Assembly: GCA_947184155.2 (NCBI GenBank)
Contig: CAMXCT020000277.1
Location: 62,001 to 126,000, forward strand
Source: Cladocopium goreaui
Lineage: Eukaryota; Sar; Dinophyceae; Suessiales; Symbiodiniaceae
Direction: 5' to 3'
DNA length: 64,000 nucleotides
Below the pieces are notes generated by a model. It had not been told where the DNA came from, made no database searches, and saw only the letters and a program-made list of their open reading frames with translations. Position numbers and translations under genes: made by a program. This document shows, one piece after another, positions 42,027 through 54,000 of the stretch (its first letter is position 1; the number at the start of each line of letters is the position of its first letter).

Positions 42027-43804
42027 ATTGGACGTTCGTACTTTCATATGCTTGGCTCATCGCAAGCAGGACGGTAGTGACACCAGTCCCAACGCCAACA
42101 ATGCTGGAGGTGCGTATCTGCTGAGTTTTTACAACCCCATTTGTGCCCTTCTTTTGAGCGAGTAAGTGAGAGGTACAAGCAACAAGTCGAGCGGCCAGGA
42201 CCAGTTCACCATAATTGCTTGCACAGTTGCATCCATTGAATGCCTCAAATTGGGTCGTGGCTGCCTTTTTTTGCTCGAGGAGACCATCTTCTATTGCCGC
42301 TCTGAAGACTTGAGTGCTCTGCAAGGGGCTGTTTGCAAGATCCTTGAGAAGGCGGGCTCCGCTAAACCGGTCACCTGGGAGCATCAATTCCTGGCCCGAA
42401 CTCTGAAGCTTTAACCAGACACACTAAGTCACTAGAATTGTGCTGCTCCTAGTCCGAATCTGGCTGATGGTTTGGGTTGCATCCTCAACATCGAAACTTG
42501 GTACCCACCTAGTGCCTGCCCCAAAATGGAGCAAACGCTACTTTTGAGTTTTTAACAATCAAGCAGCACAAAACGAGACACAAAGAAGTGGCTAAAGGAG
42601 CCACTGCCAAGCTGAGTGGAATGCGTCAGGATCATCACAAAAGGAAAAAGGGTCAAAAGGGTTCCTCTTGAGGAAAATCCACAAGCACTGCGGCACACTT
42701 TGGCACAGAGAGAGCCAGCATTGCAAATCACATTAGTTTTCATCGATTGCTGGATGCTGATCCTGGCAGATGAAAATCCTCCAGCAGAACGTCGCAATGG
42801 TCGAGCGAGACCTTGCTGGTGTGCCTGCCATGGAGTAAAAACAGGAGATGCATGGCTCAGAATGAGACCTCTGCAACTGGATAAGTAGAAGATATGTTTT
42901 CTTTGGCATATGGATCAGTAGAACCACCAGATGGCTTCAAACGGTTCAACCGCGGATCAACTTTTGAGCTGTATCCATGATCTTTCACCTTTGTACCTCA
43001 GCGTATTGCCAGGCGTTTGAGCTGCAAGCAATTCATGAAGACTGATGTCCTGGAATCTCGATAGTGTCAAGTCACGTAGTTCGACTAGGAATCGATCCTA
43101 TCGGGTCGATGGAATTCTGATGAATTGTGTACAGCCTTAATTCGGTCACACGTTTTGCAAGTAGCCAGAATGGCTTCCAGAGGAATGTGCTTCATGTTGG
43201 CATCCATTGCAGTGTGCGCTTCGAACGTGGCCGGAAGTGCCATCCATTGAGCTTGGCACGGGTGTGATCCCTTGACAAAGGGCCAATCGTGGGATTTGTC
43301 GGGGCCGTCACACAGTCAGCTTGGATACCTCGAATCACAATCCCTTAGCGATCACAATGCCTGGCTCAGCATGACTGAGGCGGCTCAAAGGTTCGAACGA
43401 AGGGCACTTGGTGAGGCGTTTGTGAGATGGAGTTGCCCAGGCATAATGAATACCCCAATGCCCCAATGATTGGATCTCATTCAATTTAAACATATTTTGG
43501 ACACATAATTACTCAGATTGTGATCTTTCCTGTTCAACCACAGGCTGGAGCAATCTTGGCGCGTACTATTGGTATGTGATAGCCCCAGGGATTTGCGGGT
43601 AGAATTCGCTGGCAAACGTTGTAAAAGCACGAGACTAGAGAGGGGTATGATATCACACAGACACATACACACACATAATCACACAATATATATATATAAT
43701 ATAATATAATATAATACAAATTAGAAGATCTCACAGACTGTCGGGAATGTTGGTGGAAAAACATAAAGTTTGAAAAGTCAAATTTCACCCCAAATTTTTA
43801 TAGC
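42027..43804. other. Unassigned exon-like frames and spacer
   Basis: The + frame 42166-42414 ends in WEHQFLARTLKL and TAA and looks like a gene end, but the minus strand is also open at 42016-42387. A frame at 43168-43248 starts MASRGMCFMLASIAVCASNV, which resembles a signal peptide. An AT microsatellite lies at 43684-43720, just upstream of the LINE frame. None could be joined into a gene. Confidence 0.3.
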
Positions 43805-45567
43805 ATGAAGGACGTCCATGGAAATCGTGTCCCGAATTCTCAAAAAGCGAGTGCGCTTGCCGATTACCTTCACTACAAACATTGGGGGCCAAACGAAGTT
43901 TCAACGCCCATTGATAATACTAAGCTCATGGTCCTCCAAAACATTCAGGCCGAAATCGGAATTTTCCAAAGCTCTGAAGTCACAGAAGCAATCCACAAGC
44001 TGAAAACAAATAAAGCGCCTGGGCCAGACGGTTCAATTGTGGAACTTTTCAAATATTTGGACTCTAGCAACGTGGACTCACTTACAAATTGCTTAAATGC
44101 ATTATGGCGTGCAAAATTGGTCCCAGATGATTTTACCCAAGCTCACATAGCAAGCTTGTACAAAGAGGGCGATCATGAAAATCCTGAAAACTACCGACCA
44201 ATTTCTTTGCTTAATGTTTCATACAAAATTTACGCCTATATCTTGAAATCAAGACTAGCTATGGCGCTTGAAGAACACCTCAGTCCGACGCAGTTTGGTT
44301 TCAGAGCATCCAGATCCACTATTGACCCACTATTTTGCCTAAGAAGACTCACGGACGTCGTAGAACAAGGTCACGATAAATTAATTCTGATCTTCCTAGA
44401 CTGGGAAAAAGCTTTTGATAAAATTAGTCATGAAAAAATGTTCCAATCCCTCCATAGAATGAGTATTCCAGTTGAAATCCTTGATGCCATAAAAGCTATT
44501 TACCAGAAACCGATGTTTCAAGTGATGCACCGAGATAAATTTTCGTCATGGTTGAGCCAACGTACTGGAATCAGGCAAGGCTGTCCCCTCAGCCCATACC
44601 TATTCATTGTGACAATGCACGTGCTATTTGTTCACCGCAGGTTCAACGACCCACGCTACGCAAAAACTTTCCAAGGAATTAATTTCCACGAATTGCTGTA
44701 CGCAGATGACACATTAATTCTGACCAAAAGCTTTGCCAGTGCTAACCAATACTTGCACCTTATCGAAGAAGAATCTCAATATCTGGACCTCAATCTAAAC
44801 AAGTCCAAATGTTGCTACATTGCTTTCAACTGTCGCGGTTCTATCACTTTCCAAAATGGGGATCCTATGAAGTCGACCGATGAATCTACTTACTTAGGGG
44901 CTTCTATCACTCGCACGATCAATCCCAAACATGAAATAAGACGACGAATCTCAGCTACGATGGCCATTTTGAAAAAATTGGACATTTTCTAGGGAAAAGC
45001 GCAATGCAACAGATCTTGGAAACTGCGCGTTTTCAATGCTGTAATTACTAGCAAAGTTTTGTACGGCCTAGAAACCTTGGAACCAACTGAGTCAGCTGGA
45101 CGTCTTCTCAATACGTTCCAGCTCAAAGGCTTACGAAAGATTCTGAAATTACACACAACATACATACAACTCCACAACACCAATGAATACGTATACCGAA
45201 GGGCAAATGAAACCCTTAACGCGCCGACTACAGGTTTCGATCGAAAATCAAACCTCTGACCGAAATTTTGGAGGAAAGAAAACTCAAATTACTCGGACAC
45301 ATCCTCAGGAGAGACAGAAACCACCCTCTCCACCAAGCAACTTTTTCAACAACATCCGCTCTCCCGAGAGAAACTGAAATGCGAAGAGTCGGAAGACCCA
45401 GACAGTTTTGGACCAGTAACAATATGCAAAAAGCATGGGAAGTGATAAGAAACACTGACCCATCGGCACCCCAAATCCCATTCGACAGATATAACAGAGA
45501 GATACGGGAACGAATCATCGAACAAGCCCATCTTTACCAGCCCCCTTTTCACAAAGGAAACGGTTGA
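43805..45567 (+). pseudogene. Non-LTR (LINE) reverse transcriptase, disrupted
   Basis: 43805-44992 is a 395-codon frame with reverse transcriptase motifs in order: NKAPGPDG, YRPISLLN, FLDWEKAFDKI, RTGIRQGCPLSPYLF and LLYADDT (catalytic Asp pair about residues 301-302). The frame is stopped by TAG at 44990-44992 but continues in the same register to 45259. It then shifts by one frame near 45235 into 45268-45567, which carries the LINE C-terminal signature LLGHILRR and VGRPRQFW. No endonuclease domain is found upstream, so the copy is 5'-truncated. One stop and one frameshift make it inactive unless read through. Confidence 0.95.
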
Positions 45568-45582
45568 AGACTACACAGCTCA

Positions 45583-45695
45583 AACTCAGTGTGAATGACT
45601 CTCAGTGTGAACAATTCTCAATGTGAAGCTCTCCAGTGTGAGACACTTTCAGTGTGAACTACTCTCAATGTGAAATATCATCAATGTGAAGGCTC
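45583..45695. repeat. ~16 bp tandem repeat at LINE 3' end
   Basis: Six to seven copies of a word like ctctcagtgtgaa directly follow the reverse transcriptase frame. This is probably the 3' tail of the element. Confidence 0.8.
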
Positions 45696-45834
45696 TTAGC
45701 AATAATTGGAAACTTGTTCTCTATACTTTCACAAGTGAGCGTGGCCTTAGGAGTGTATATCTTTTAATTCAAAGCTAGTTAGTGCCTACGACCTTTAGCG
45801 ATGACCAGGCTGGAGGTTTGGCAAAAAAACTAAT

Positions 45835-46095
45835 GTAATATAATATAATAATAATAACAATAATAATAATAATATATATACGTATACAGTATACACATAT
45901 AAGTATGACCATAATCATGGATATGAATCAATATAGTATCAATACAAACATAAATATAATATAAATATAGATAATATAACATAAATATAGATCATACAAT
46001 ATAATATGATATACTATAATATGATATAATATGATATAATATAACATAATTATAAATGTAAATATATCCATATTTATACATGTACATATAGATAT
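45835..46095. repeat. Long AT-rich microsatellite
   Basis: taata, ataataata, tatgata and similar runs over about 260 bp. No gene is seen from 45696 to 46119. Confidence 0.85.
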
Positions 46096-46119
46096 CATGA
46101 TAAATGCAAACATATCCAA

Positions 46120-46440
46120 ATGGCCTCTGAAGATCCTGCTGAGGCTATTGTTTACCTTAGCGCTTGATGATGTACCGTTGGCCTTTGCATCTTCGCAGAT
46201 GATCTATGCCTTGGTGTGGCTTGGGTGGATTGCTTGGCCCTTCCTGTGGCAGAAGGACCAACACCTGTCCCATATGGCTGTGTCTGCAAACTGGCAACAC
46301 TCCCAAACATTGTAATGTTCATATATTTTCATGGGGAAAATGATTCGCCAGCAGATTTGTTTTTTTTTTCCCCACCTGCAGAGAAACCCAGCAGGATTCC
46401 AGTTGGAGACCAGCTGTCACAAAAGAAGGTTTTGTGCCAC
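46120..46440 (+). CDS. Unidentified exon pair with start codon
   Basis: ATG 46120 opens MASEDPAEAIVYLSA. A second stretch from 46199 encodes WVDCLALPVAEGPTPVPYGC, and a third near 46381-46425 KPSRIPVGDQLSQKK. The join between the first two would need an intron of only 33 bp with a GA donor, which is suspiciously short. Not a family I recognise. Confidence 0.25.
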
Positions 46441-47301
46441 GGCCTCAGCTCCCACCCCATGGCGGTTTCCAAAAAAATCCACTGGCTTTGCCCAGAAAAC
46501 GTGGTATATTTACCATTATTTACCTTATGCACCCCCAATACATGGAACTTTTTATGGTGAAAACATGTGAAAACAATGATCAAACATTGGATGAAATGAG
46601 GTTGTTCCCACTTTGAAAAGCCATGGTTTTCAGACAAAGTCTCAAAGCCTTTGGCCACCGAAGGTCCAAGCATCATCAGACCCTCTTCTGGGAATTTGCT
46701 GGGATGGTGATGCTGAAGTTAGGTCTGACAGAGGTGCCAGAATGTGTTTTGGATCTTGATGGATGGGGAGTAGGGGCCAACATTTAACTACAAACAAAAA
46801 ATAACAGAACTTCTGGATACATCTGGATACTTGATATCATTTATATCTTTTGGATTCTTTGGTCATTTGTTAAAGTTGGTATACATGCCGAACATTGATA
46901 CACCACAATACCAGGGCGAGAAGATTCTATTGATGGTTCTCTTCAACGCGCAGCAGTGGGGCGTGTTTGGTTGCTGCCTTAAATGGCTGTTGTTACATGT
47001 TGTGTCGCTGCCTGTGTATCTGATATCGCACATCTCACTCTTCAGTGTCTGAGGATTGGTCTCGAACCTGGGATCCATAGTCCTACGACTGCTTTTTGCG
47101 CCCATTGAGGCCGCTTTCAACATCTTGAAAATATGAGAGCAAAACTGCAAACTCTGCCTCGTTGGCAAAACACGTCCTCCCAAAAATGAGGTCCCAAAGC
47201 TCCTGACAGGCTTGTATTTGGTAGACAAACCAATGGGATGCGTTTGCATACCCTGCTACTGTATTCTCCTTTATGATGTCTTTCCTCCCAGCTTTCGTTT
47301 T

Positions 47302-47390
47302 GAATGGCAGAGTTTTTGGAGGAAATTGCCTACAGCGTCTTCTCGGCAGCTTCCCTTGACCCTGAGAAGCCTGATAGCCGGTGGCCCTCT
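47302..47390 (+). CDS. Unidentified short exon
   Basis: MAEFLEEIAYSVFSAASLDP is encoded just before the polypyrimidine tract and is strongly protein-like. It has a possible GT donor near 47381. It may belong with the exons at 46.1-46.4 kb. Confidence 0.3.
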
Positions 47391-47429
47391 TAGAAAGGAG
47401 GGCTAATTATTTTAGGATTTTTTTTTTGA

Positions 47430-47812
47430 TCAGGTTTAGGAATTATTTTTGGATTCCTGCTTCTCTGCTTTTCCTGCTTTTCCTGCTTCTTTGCTTTCCT
47501 GCTTTTCCTGCTTTTCCTGCTTTTCCTGCTTTTCCTGCTTCTCTGCTTTTCTGCTTTTCTGCTTCTCCTGCTTCTCGCCTTTTCTGTTTTTTTGCTTTTC
47601 TGCTTCTCCTGCTTCTCTGCTTTTCTGCTTTTTTGCTTTTCTGTTTTTCCTGTTTCTTTGCTTCTCTGCTTTTCCTGCTTTTCCTGCTTCTCTGCTTTTC
47701 TGCTTTTCCTGCTTCTTTGCCTTTCTGCTGTTTTGCTTTTGTGCGTTTCCTGTTTCTTTGCTTCTCTGCTTTTTTGCTTCTCTGCTTTTTTTTTGCTTTG
47801 CCTGCTTTAAAT
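47430..47812. repeat. Polypyrimidine minisatellite (TTTTCCTGC)
   Basis: About 40 copies of 9-10 bp words such as ttttcctgc and ttctctgc. The pyrimidine strand is +. Phe/Cys/Ser frames on + and Lys/Gln/Glu frames on - are repeat translations. Confidence 0.95.
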
Positions 47813-48059
47813 ACTTGATTTTCATGTAAGATGCATTTTGCACAGTATTTACATCCCTGAGTATCACATGACCAACCTTCTCTTGAAAACTAGCAACGTA
47901 ACATGTGAGAAGAGGTGCTTGCATTCTGCTTTGGGGGGAGGCGCTGCGCCCTCCCCCCAATCCCCCCCTCCCGCTTTTTTTAATTTAAACTTAAACCCAA
48001 GTTACATTAGTTGGTTTTTGCGAACTAACCTTCTCTGGAAAGCTGACAGGATTACATGT

Positions 48060-48120
<61 letters not shown>

Positions 48121-48747
48121 CTTGGTAGATAGATAGCTAGATAGATAGATAGCCAGCTAGATAGATAGATAGCTAGAGAGATAGATAGCTAGATACCTCG
48201 ATAGATAGATGGCTAGATAGATAGCTAGATAGATAGATGGCTAGATAGATAGCTAGATAGATAGATAGCTAGCTAGATAGATAAAGAGGTAGCTAGATAG
48301 ATAGCTAGATAGATAGATCGATAGATAGAAAGCTAGATAGCTAGATAGCTAGATAGATAGTTAGCTAGATAGCTAGATAGGTAGATAGATAGCTAGCAAG
48401 ATAGCTAGCTAGATAGGTAGATAGCTAGATAGATAGATAGATAGATAGCTTGCTAGATAGATAGCTAGCTTGCTAGATAGATAGCTAGCTCGATAGCTAG
48501 ATAGCTGGATAGACAGCTGGATGGCTAGATAGATAGATAGCTAGATAGATAGAAAACTAGATAGCTAGATAGCTAGATAGATAGTTAGCTAGATAGCTAG
48601 ATAGGTAGATAGATAGCTAGCAAGATAGCTAGCTAGATAGGATAGATAGATAGCTAGATAGATAGATAGCTTGCTAGATAGATAGCTTGCTAGATAGATA
48701 GCTAGCTAGATAGCTAGATAGCTAGCTAGCTGGATAGATAGCTAGCG
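48060..48747. repeat. GATA/GCTA tetranucleotide microsatellite
   Basis: About 690 bp of gata with interspersed gcta units. The first 60 bp are pure gata and the remainder is a longer mosaic with internal duplications (for example the gctagcaagatagctagctag block occurs twice, 48390 and 48620). Confidence 0.98.
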
Positions 48748-48810
48748 CCCTCCCTCAATCCCCCCCACCCGCTTTTTATCTAATCCCAAGCTTCCGCATC
48801 TGTAAATATT

Positions 48811-49060
48811 TGGGTGAACATGCTCACATGTAGAACATCCCATGCAAAATGGAAGGTGAACATGCCAAAATGTGGCAAATACCATACAAAATGGAAGGTG
48901 AACATGCCCACATGTAGGAAATCCCATGCAAAATGGAAGGTGAACATGCCAAAATGTGGCAAATACCATACAAAATGGAAGGTGAACATGCCCACATGTA
49001 GTAAATCCCATGCAAAATGGAAGGTGAACATGCCCAAATGTGGCAAATACCATGCAAAAT
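48811..49060. repeat. 42 bp tandem repeat alternating in two forms
   Basis: caaaatggaaggtgaacatgcc recurs at 48845, 48887, 48929, 48971 and 49013. Alternate units carry caaaatgtggcaaataccat and cacatgtaggaaatcccatg variants, so the true unit is an 84 bp dimer. The period of 14 codons keeps frames open on both strands. Confidence 0.93.
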
Positions 49061-49079
49061 GACAAATTCAAGTTCCAAA

Positions 49080-50560
49080 CCGTTGCAAACACTAGGCAAA
49101 TGGTACCAGCCAAGAAATCCAAAAAAAATTCCCAAACCTGTTCAAAAAAAAATTCCTAAAACTATTTCACACCCTCTTAGAAATGGCAACTGGTGGCAAC
49201 CGGTGGCCAATGGGTTGCCATGGCTGGGTGATAGTGCTGCGGTCACTCTGCACCTGAGGAAAGCGCAAGTGTCCCTGCTCAGAGCGCTTCTGCTGCTTCA
49301 AGGAGCTCTGCAATGCACCAACAAATGGTCACAAGATGCTGCCGCCAAGTTTCATCATTTCGCAATGGTCAGCTGGACCACAGGAGGAGTTGGTTGGCTC
49401 GGCCTTTGCTTCGGGTCCACGACTCAGCGCAGGAGGTGGCCCCCATCTTTGCCCATTGCCGTTATGATAGGCCCAGCTTTGCGGAGACCGCAGTTCGTCA
49501 GAGACTCGACCGCGGTGGATGTCGTGGGCAGTGATCAAAGAGCGGTCCAAGAACAGAAATATCGTGGTGCTATTGCAGGCCACTGATCTTGCCATATAGA
49601 GACGTTGAATCTCACCATGTGGCAGGCATTTTGTATGGTCAAGAGTGGGCCGCCTCCGAGGCGAGTTGCACTGATGCATTTGATATTCACGTCGCTTCGC
49701 GACGGCAACCGCCCGCACCGCATCGTTGGGAACGGTCCACACTGTTAATGATGTCAGCCATTGTTCTCTTCTACTGCCATTGTTCTCTTCTATTGCCGTC
49801 GCTCCGCGACAAGAACCCCTGTGCGGCCGCCACGGTTTGAACGATGTTGTTCTCACACCTTCGCGACCGCTCGTAACTGCCAATGATGTCGGCCATTGAG
49901 ACCAAAAACATCCGAAAGTACTGATTGTCGGAAAAAAAACGCGAAGAATTTGATAGCCATGTATAGCGGACCAACGCAGTTCAAAAAATAACGAAAAACA
50001 TGAAAAAACGGCGAAATTGCTGTTATTTACAGTGTTTTTGCGCGGTGAGAAGCAGAAACCACTGCAAATACCATGGTTTTTGAGGGTCAGGTGGCCAAAA
50101 ACACTGTAATTTACAGTGTTTTTTTAACCAACGTCAAAAAACACTGGTATTTACGATGTTTTCATTCACACCGTAACATAAAACAGCGTAATTTACGAGG
50201 TTTTTGGAAGTTTTGAAGCTAGCCGTCAAGCATGCAGAAAACAGAAAAACACTGTAAAAACCAGTGTTTCTGCTATCACAAAACGACGAAAATCAGTCCG
50301 AAAACGGGTCCAAAAACTCAAAAATCCGCCTCCGGGCCAGGCCACCTGCGGAACCGCAAAAAAAGATGTTGCAAACCAAAAAATTGAGGTCAAAAAGTTG
50401 AAAAACACGGTTTTTTTTTCACTTTTCGCTTGCCGATTTTGGACGGGCGCGTTCACGAACAGGTGTCTTCCGTACTGTTTTTTACAGTGTTTTTTGAAGG
50501 CGAGCGTCACGACCTATCAAAAACAGGAGGTTTTGGCCGAAAAATGCCCCCCCCCCCCAG
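49080..50560. other. Mixed stretch with one possible exon and palindromic repeats
   Basis: EVAPIFAHCRYDRPSFAETA at about 49430-49490 is exon-like but unassigned. At 49740-49815 a short attgttctcttctattgcc word is duplicated. From 49995 to 50500 lies a cluster of gtaatttacagtgttttt-type inverted words (see findings). Confidence 0.5.
49995..50500. repeat. Cluster of TTTACAGTGTTTTT inverted words
   Basis: atttacagtgttttt or its variants occur at about 50026, 50063, 50098, 50140, 50180, 50250 and 50480, in both orientations and often as self-complementary pairs (acactgtaatttacagtgtt). The same motif appears at 2.6 kb and 19.0 kb. Confidence 0.8.
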
Positions 50561-50563
50561 GTA

Positions 50564-50676
50564 AACCTGTAACCTTTTACGAGTGCCATCCGGACGATCA
50601 CGCCCCAGCACCTTCGGTGCGGGCGGATTTCCTTGATGTAGCAAGGACAAAGTGTGCCAGGCACCGGCAGTGTTAG
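50564..50676 (+). CDS. Unidentified exon with stop
   Basis: After a run of C ending in cag, the frame encodes KPVTFYECHPDDHAPAPSV and stops at TAG 50674-50676. Clearly protein-like, but the family is unknown and no upstream exon was found. Confidence 0.35.
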
Positions 50677-50763
50677 CTGCGTACTGCGCCAAGTGCTGAG
50701 CTACCTAGTGGTGACCATAAAACTGTTGCAAACTGAAGCATAAATCCTATATTTATTGCCGAA

Positions 50764-52060
50764 GGGGGATTTGTTGCAAATGGATGGTGGAGTTTTCTTC
50801 AGCGACAGAACAAGGCATTTCTCTTCTTTGCCGCCCTCAACGGCATCTTTGAAGCTTTCATGTACTCACAGTGCTCTCCTGCATGGGTGAGACAATGCAA
50901 CTTTTGGCAGGCGCATTGTGTGACACTGGCAGTGTGAATGGACTGTTGGTTTCACTCCAAGTTGGACCAAAGTCCGGCCTCAGGTGGGCATCTCCTTGGT
51001 TCTCCTGCTGGTCTCCTGGGCCCTAAGCTTAAGATGGATCATGCGCTGATCCAGCACGATCCATGGTCTGATGATGTCTGATGGGTGGCCCAAACTGGAG
51101 GATACTCAGAAACACTGGGCAAACTTTCTTGGTTCTTGAGATTCTTGAGATGTTCGGATGATGTTTTGATGGTCAGATGAGTCAGATGGTCCATTTTCGG
51201 AAGGACATCAATTGACGGAAGTTCCCCGTTGTCCGCTGAGGTCGGCCAAAGTGCTGGCCCCATAGCCTTGGTGCTGGCGAACAGTTTGGCGATGCTGCTG
51301 CGTGCAGCCCTAGGCAGGATGCACCGCGGAAAAACAAGGGGAAAACAAGTTGAAAAAGGAGGTTCCTTCCGGTTCCTTCCAAGACTTTGAACTGAATTGG
51401 TGCCGTGACAACAGGATGCATCTTCGCCTACCGTCATTTGCAGCCTTCGTGGACGGAGTCATCCTGACATATCCAGTGCATCTTTACATGACATACATTG
51501 CGAGACAAGCAGAGCAATCCAGCTGGAACAGTTTTGCATTTTCTGCATAAAGGATGTCCCATATTGCTAGTGCCAGTGATACGAACATTTTGAACATGAT
51601 GGAGAGCAAGTTATTCACCGATATGATATTCCGTGGCAGGCTTCGTTTGGGGCCCGTGGGTCAGCTGTTCTGTCTTCTGGCCCTGGGGAGCCGGGTGACG
51701 GCCATGTTTGGCTCCCAGAGATTTGTCTGAGACACTGTCAGCCAGCGGCCTTTAGCTTGGAAACATACCCACTATTCACAGAGCCACGCAATTGTCATAA
51801 CTTCGTGTTGGGCATTCCAGTCGCAAAGTCGCTATTGAACGTGTTTGGATGTAGCCCAATCATGGCAATGGAAATTCTCCATTTCGTTGGGGAATTCGCC
51901 AGCCTGCCATGGGTAAGGCTGGTTTCTCCCGTCATGAGTCCTCGGCAGATAGTTCTGGCAGTCTCTTCAGCTGTCATAGCTATTGCAACAGCTGGGCTGT
52001 TGTGCAAAGGCGTACTCGCCTCAGAACAGACTCATTCTGTCAGCTGTTTGAGGGTGCAGA
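50764..52060 (+). CDS. Membrane-protein-like exon series, unidentified
   Basis: Four exon-like stretches rich in hydrophobic segments follow one another: 50764-50887 (NKAFLFFAALNGIFEAF), 51420-51545 (FAAFVDGVILTYPVHLYMTY), 51554-51730 (RLRLGPVGQLFCLLALGSRV) and 51757-52025 (MSPRQIVLAVSSAVIAIATA). Together they suggest a multi-pass membrane protein. Splice joins and start are not established, and I could not name the family. Confidence 0.35.
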
Positions 52061-52819
52061 CTGGTTTCTATTTCTATTCTTCTTGTAATTATAATGATAT
52101 ATTATATATTATATACTATATATTGATTTGTTTTTCTGTCTTGTTGGATTTCAAATTGGGTACCAGGAGCTGGCTGCAACTCTTCGAGCAGTAAGAAGAG
52201 GCAAACAGACATGAGAATGTGCTGAAAAAGGAGCGTCTGACGTTGTGCTTGGTGTGAGAAGTTCTGCATTCTCCCATGCGATGCAAGATGTGATGATTGA
52301 GTTGTGTTGCTGTCAGCCACCAAGTTTGAGATGATAGTGGCAAACGGTTCAGAGTGATCAGTGTTAGAAACAGAACAAACATCTAGGTCCAATTCAGCCG
52401 CCAATGAAATGACAGTAGGTCAGTAACTTTGTGTTTCATGACGAAAGGGTTGCCATGGCCATGGTCTCGTTGGATCGATGCCACAGGAGGGGTGAAGCCA
52501 TGTACATGGCCTGTGTTTTTTCCCGAGCAGTGATCGTCAGGATCGGCTTTCGGATATTTTTTTTTGTCGCATTTTCCCAGTGCAGGCCATCGATGAGCTT
52601 GATGCAGCTGTGGGGCCGACGGACAGGTTGGTGCTATTTCCTGCACCAGGTTGAGGTTGGGTTCATGGTTTAAAAGCCCAGGCCAGGCGATTCCAGTACA
52701 GAGCCCTTGTCTCAGAATCGAAATTTTAATGTTTTTTCAAAAACAATTTGGACCGGAAAAATTGGTGTTTTTTTGGTCAATTTCGAGTCAATTTCTAGGG
52801 CTGTTTGAACAGTTTGGAG

Positions 52820-53836
52820 ACATTGAGGCCTTGTGCAGTGTGCGGCGGACCCACTGTCTTATGTTGTTCTGGCTGCGAGGCGACCCGATCAATGTTGAAT
52901 TGGTTGTTGGATCTGAAGAGAGTGTATTTGACATATTTGGATATTCAATCTCTGGATTTTTCCTGTCACAGGACATCTTCTACTGTTCGGTAAATTGCCA
53001 GCAGAAGGCAGGGCCAGTCCCATTGGTTTGGAGATGTTTGGACGAAGACGTGCAGCTGAGGACTGGGCAAGGCATCGCCTCACATGCAACAAGAAGTCCA
53101 CCCAGGTGGCTCAGCAAGTGGAGCACCCAGAGATCCAACTTGAAGTGTTTGGGTTCCAAGCGATGGATCCCGGGATCCCCAAACCATTGGGTTTCCACAT
53201 GTTTCCACCTAAACCCTGGGTTTCCCCTCATAGAAATGATGGGTTGTGGATGGGTCCTTGGGGGTCCCAAGGTCTCAAAGGCGCTAGCTCCGGTGATCCC
53301 TGCCGAACCGCAGGCACTGATGAACTGTGATGAAGCATCAAAATATTGGGGTACCCTACTTTCAGAGAAACCCAGATGTCAGGAATTACCGCTATACAAG
53401 CAAGAGATTGCTCTGGCAGGCAGGATGTTTGCAATTAATTCGCTTTTCTTCCCTTGTCTTCGTCAAGCTGTGAGGTAAAGAGCATGCTGTAAGAGGTGCA
53501 GAGTTTTTCTGGCATGTTTGATTTCTGGATATATGAAGCTCGCTCAAGAAGCATCTCAGGCAAAAAATTGCGCAGCAGCGCGTACCTTTAGCAGCACAAG
53601 CATTTTTCCAACCATCTTATATACTAAAGAAACGTTTACAGTAGATGATGTAGGTGAAAGTAGGTGAAAGAGGGTGAAAGGACCATCCGAAGATATCCCA
53701 AGACTTCTCCAGTTGATTCAGTCGTCTCGCCAGGGAGAAGCGGGAACGGCTGCGAGGAGCAGCAGTGGCTGCCTCCAGGGATAGACGCTACATGGTCTGG
53801 GCCCTAGGCCAAGCTGTTGAACAATATTGCCACTGA
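52820..53836 (+). CDS. MYND zinc-finger protein, multi-exon
   Basis: MYND fingers bind Pro-rich partners and are often joined to regulatory domains. The finger is assembled from three exons in one phase: 52820-52879 (CAVCGGPTVLCCSGC), 52972-53007 (IFYCSVNCQQK) and 53061-53105 (DWARHRLTC). This gives the full Cys/His set C-x2-C, C-x2-C, C-x3-C and H-x3-C, with the conserved W. Donors are GC, GC and GT. A likely exon at 53282-53333 follows in phase, and the last exon is 53722-53836 with LAREKRERLRGAAVAA and TGA at 53834-53836. The 5' end is not found. A 275-codon frame at 52651-53478 crosses these introns and is not the product. Confidence 0.8.
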
Positions 53837-53934
53837 CAACAATGGGAATAACTGGGTGATAATTGTAGGGCTTCGCACACCGGCGATGCCCCAAGGGTTG
53901 TTGGTGTTGCCCAGAATGTCGCTCGCTTGCTCTT

Positions 53935-54000
53935 CTGTTGTTGTTGTTGTTGCTGTGGTGGTGGTGGTTGTTGTGGTTGTTGTCGTTGGCGTCGATCAAC
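53935..54000. repeat. GTT/GTG microsatellite
   Basis: Runs of gttgttgtt and gtggtggtg directly downstream of the MYND gene. Confidence 0.9.

Noticed and set aside
47381..47960. Phe/Cys/Ser-rich and Lys/Glu-rich frames
   Set aside because: Translations of the polypyrimidine minisatellite.
52651..53478. 275-codon + frame as a gene
   Set aside because: It crosses introns of the MYND gene. The conserved Cys/His residues are in other frames and join in phase.
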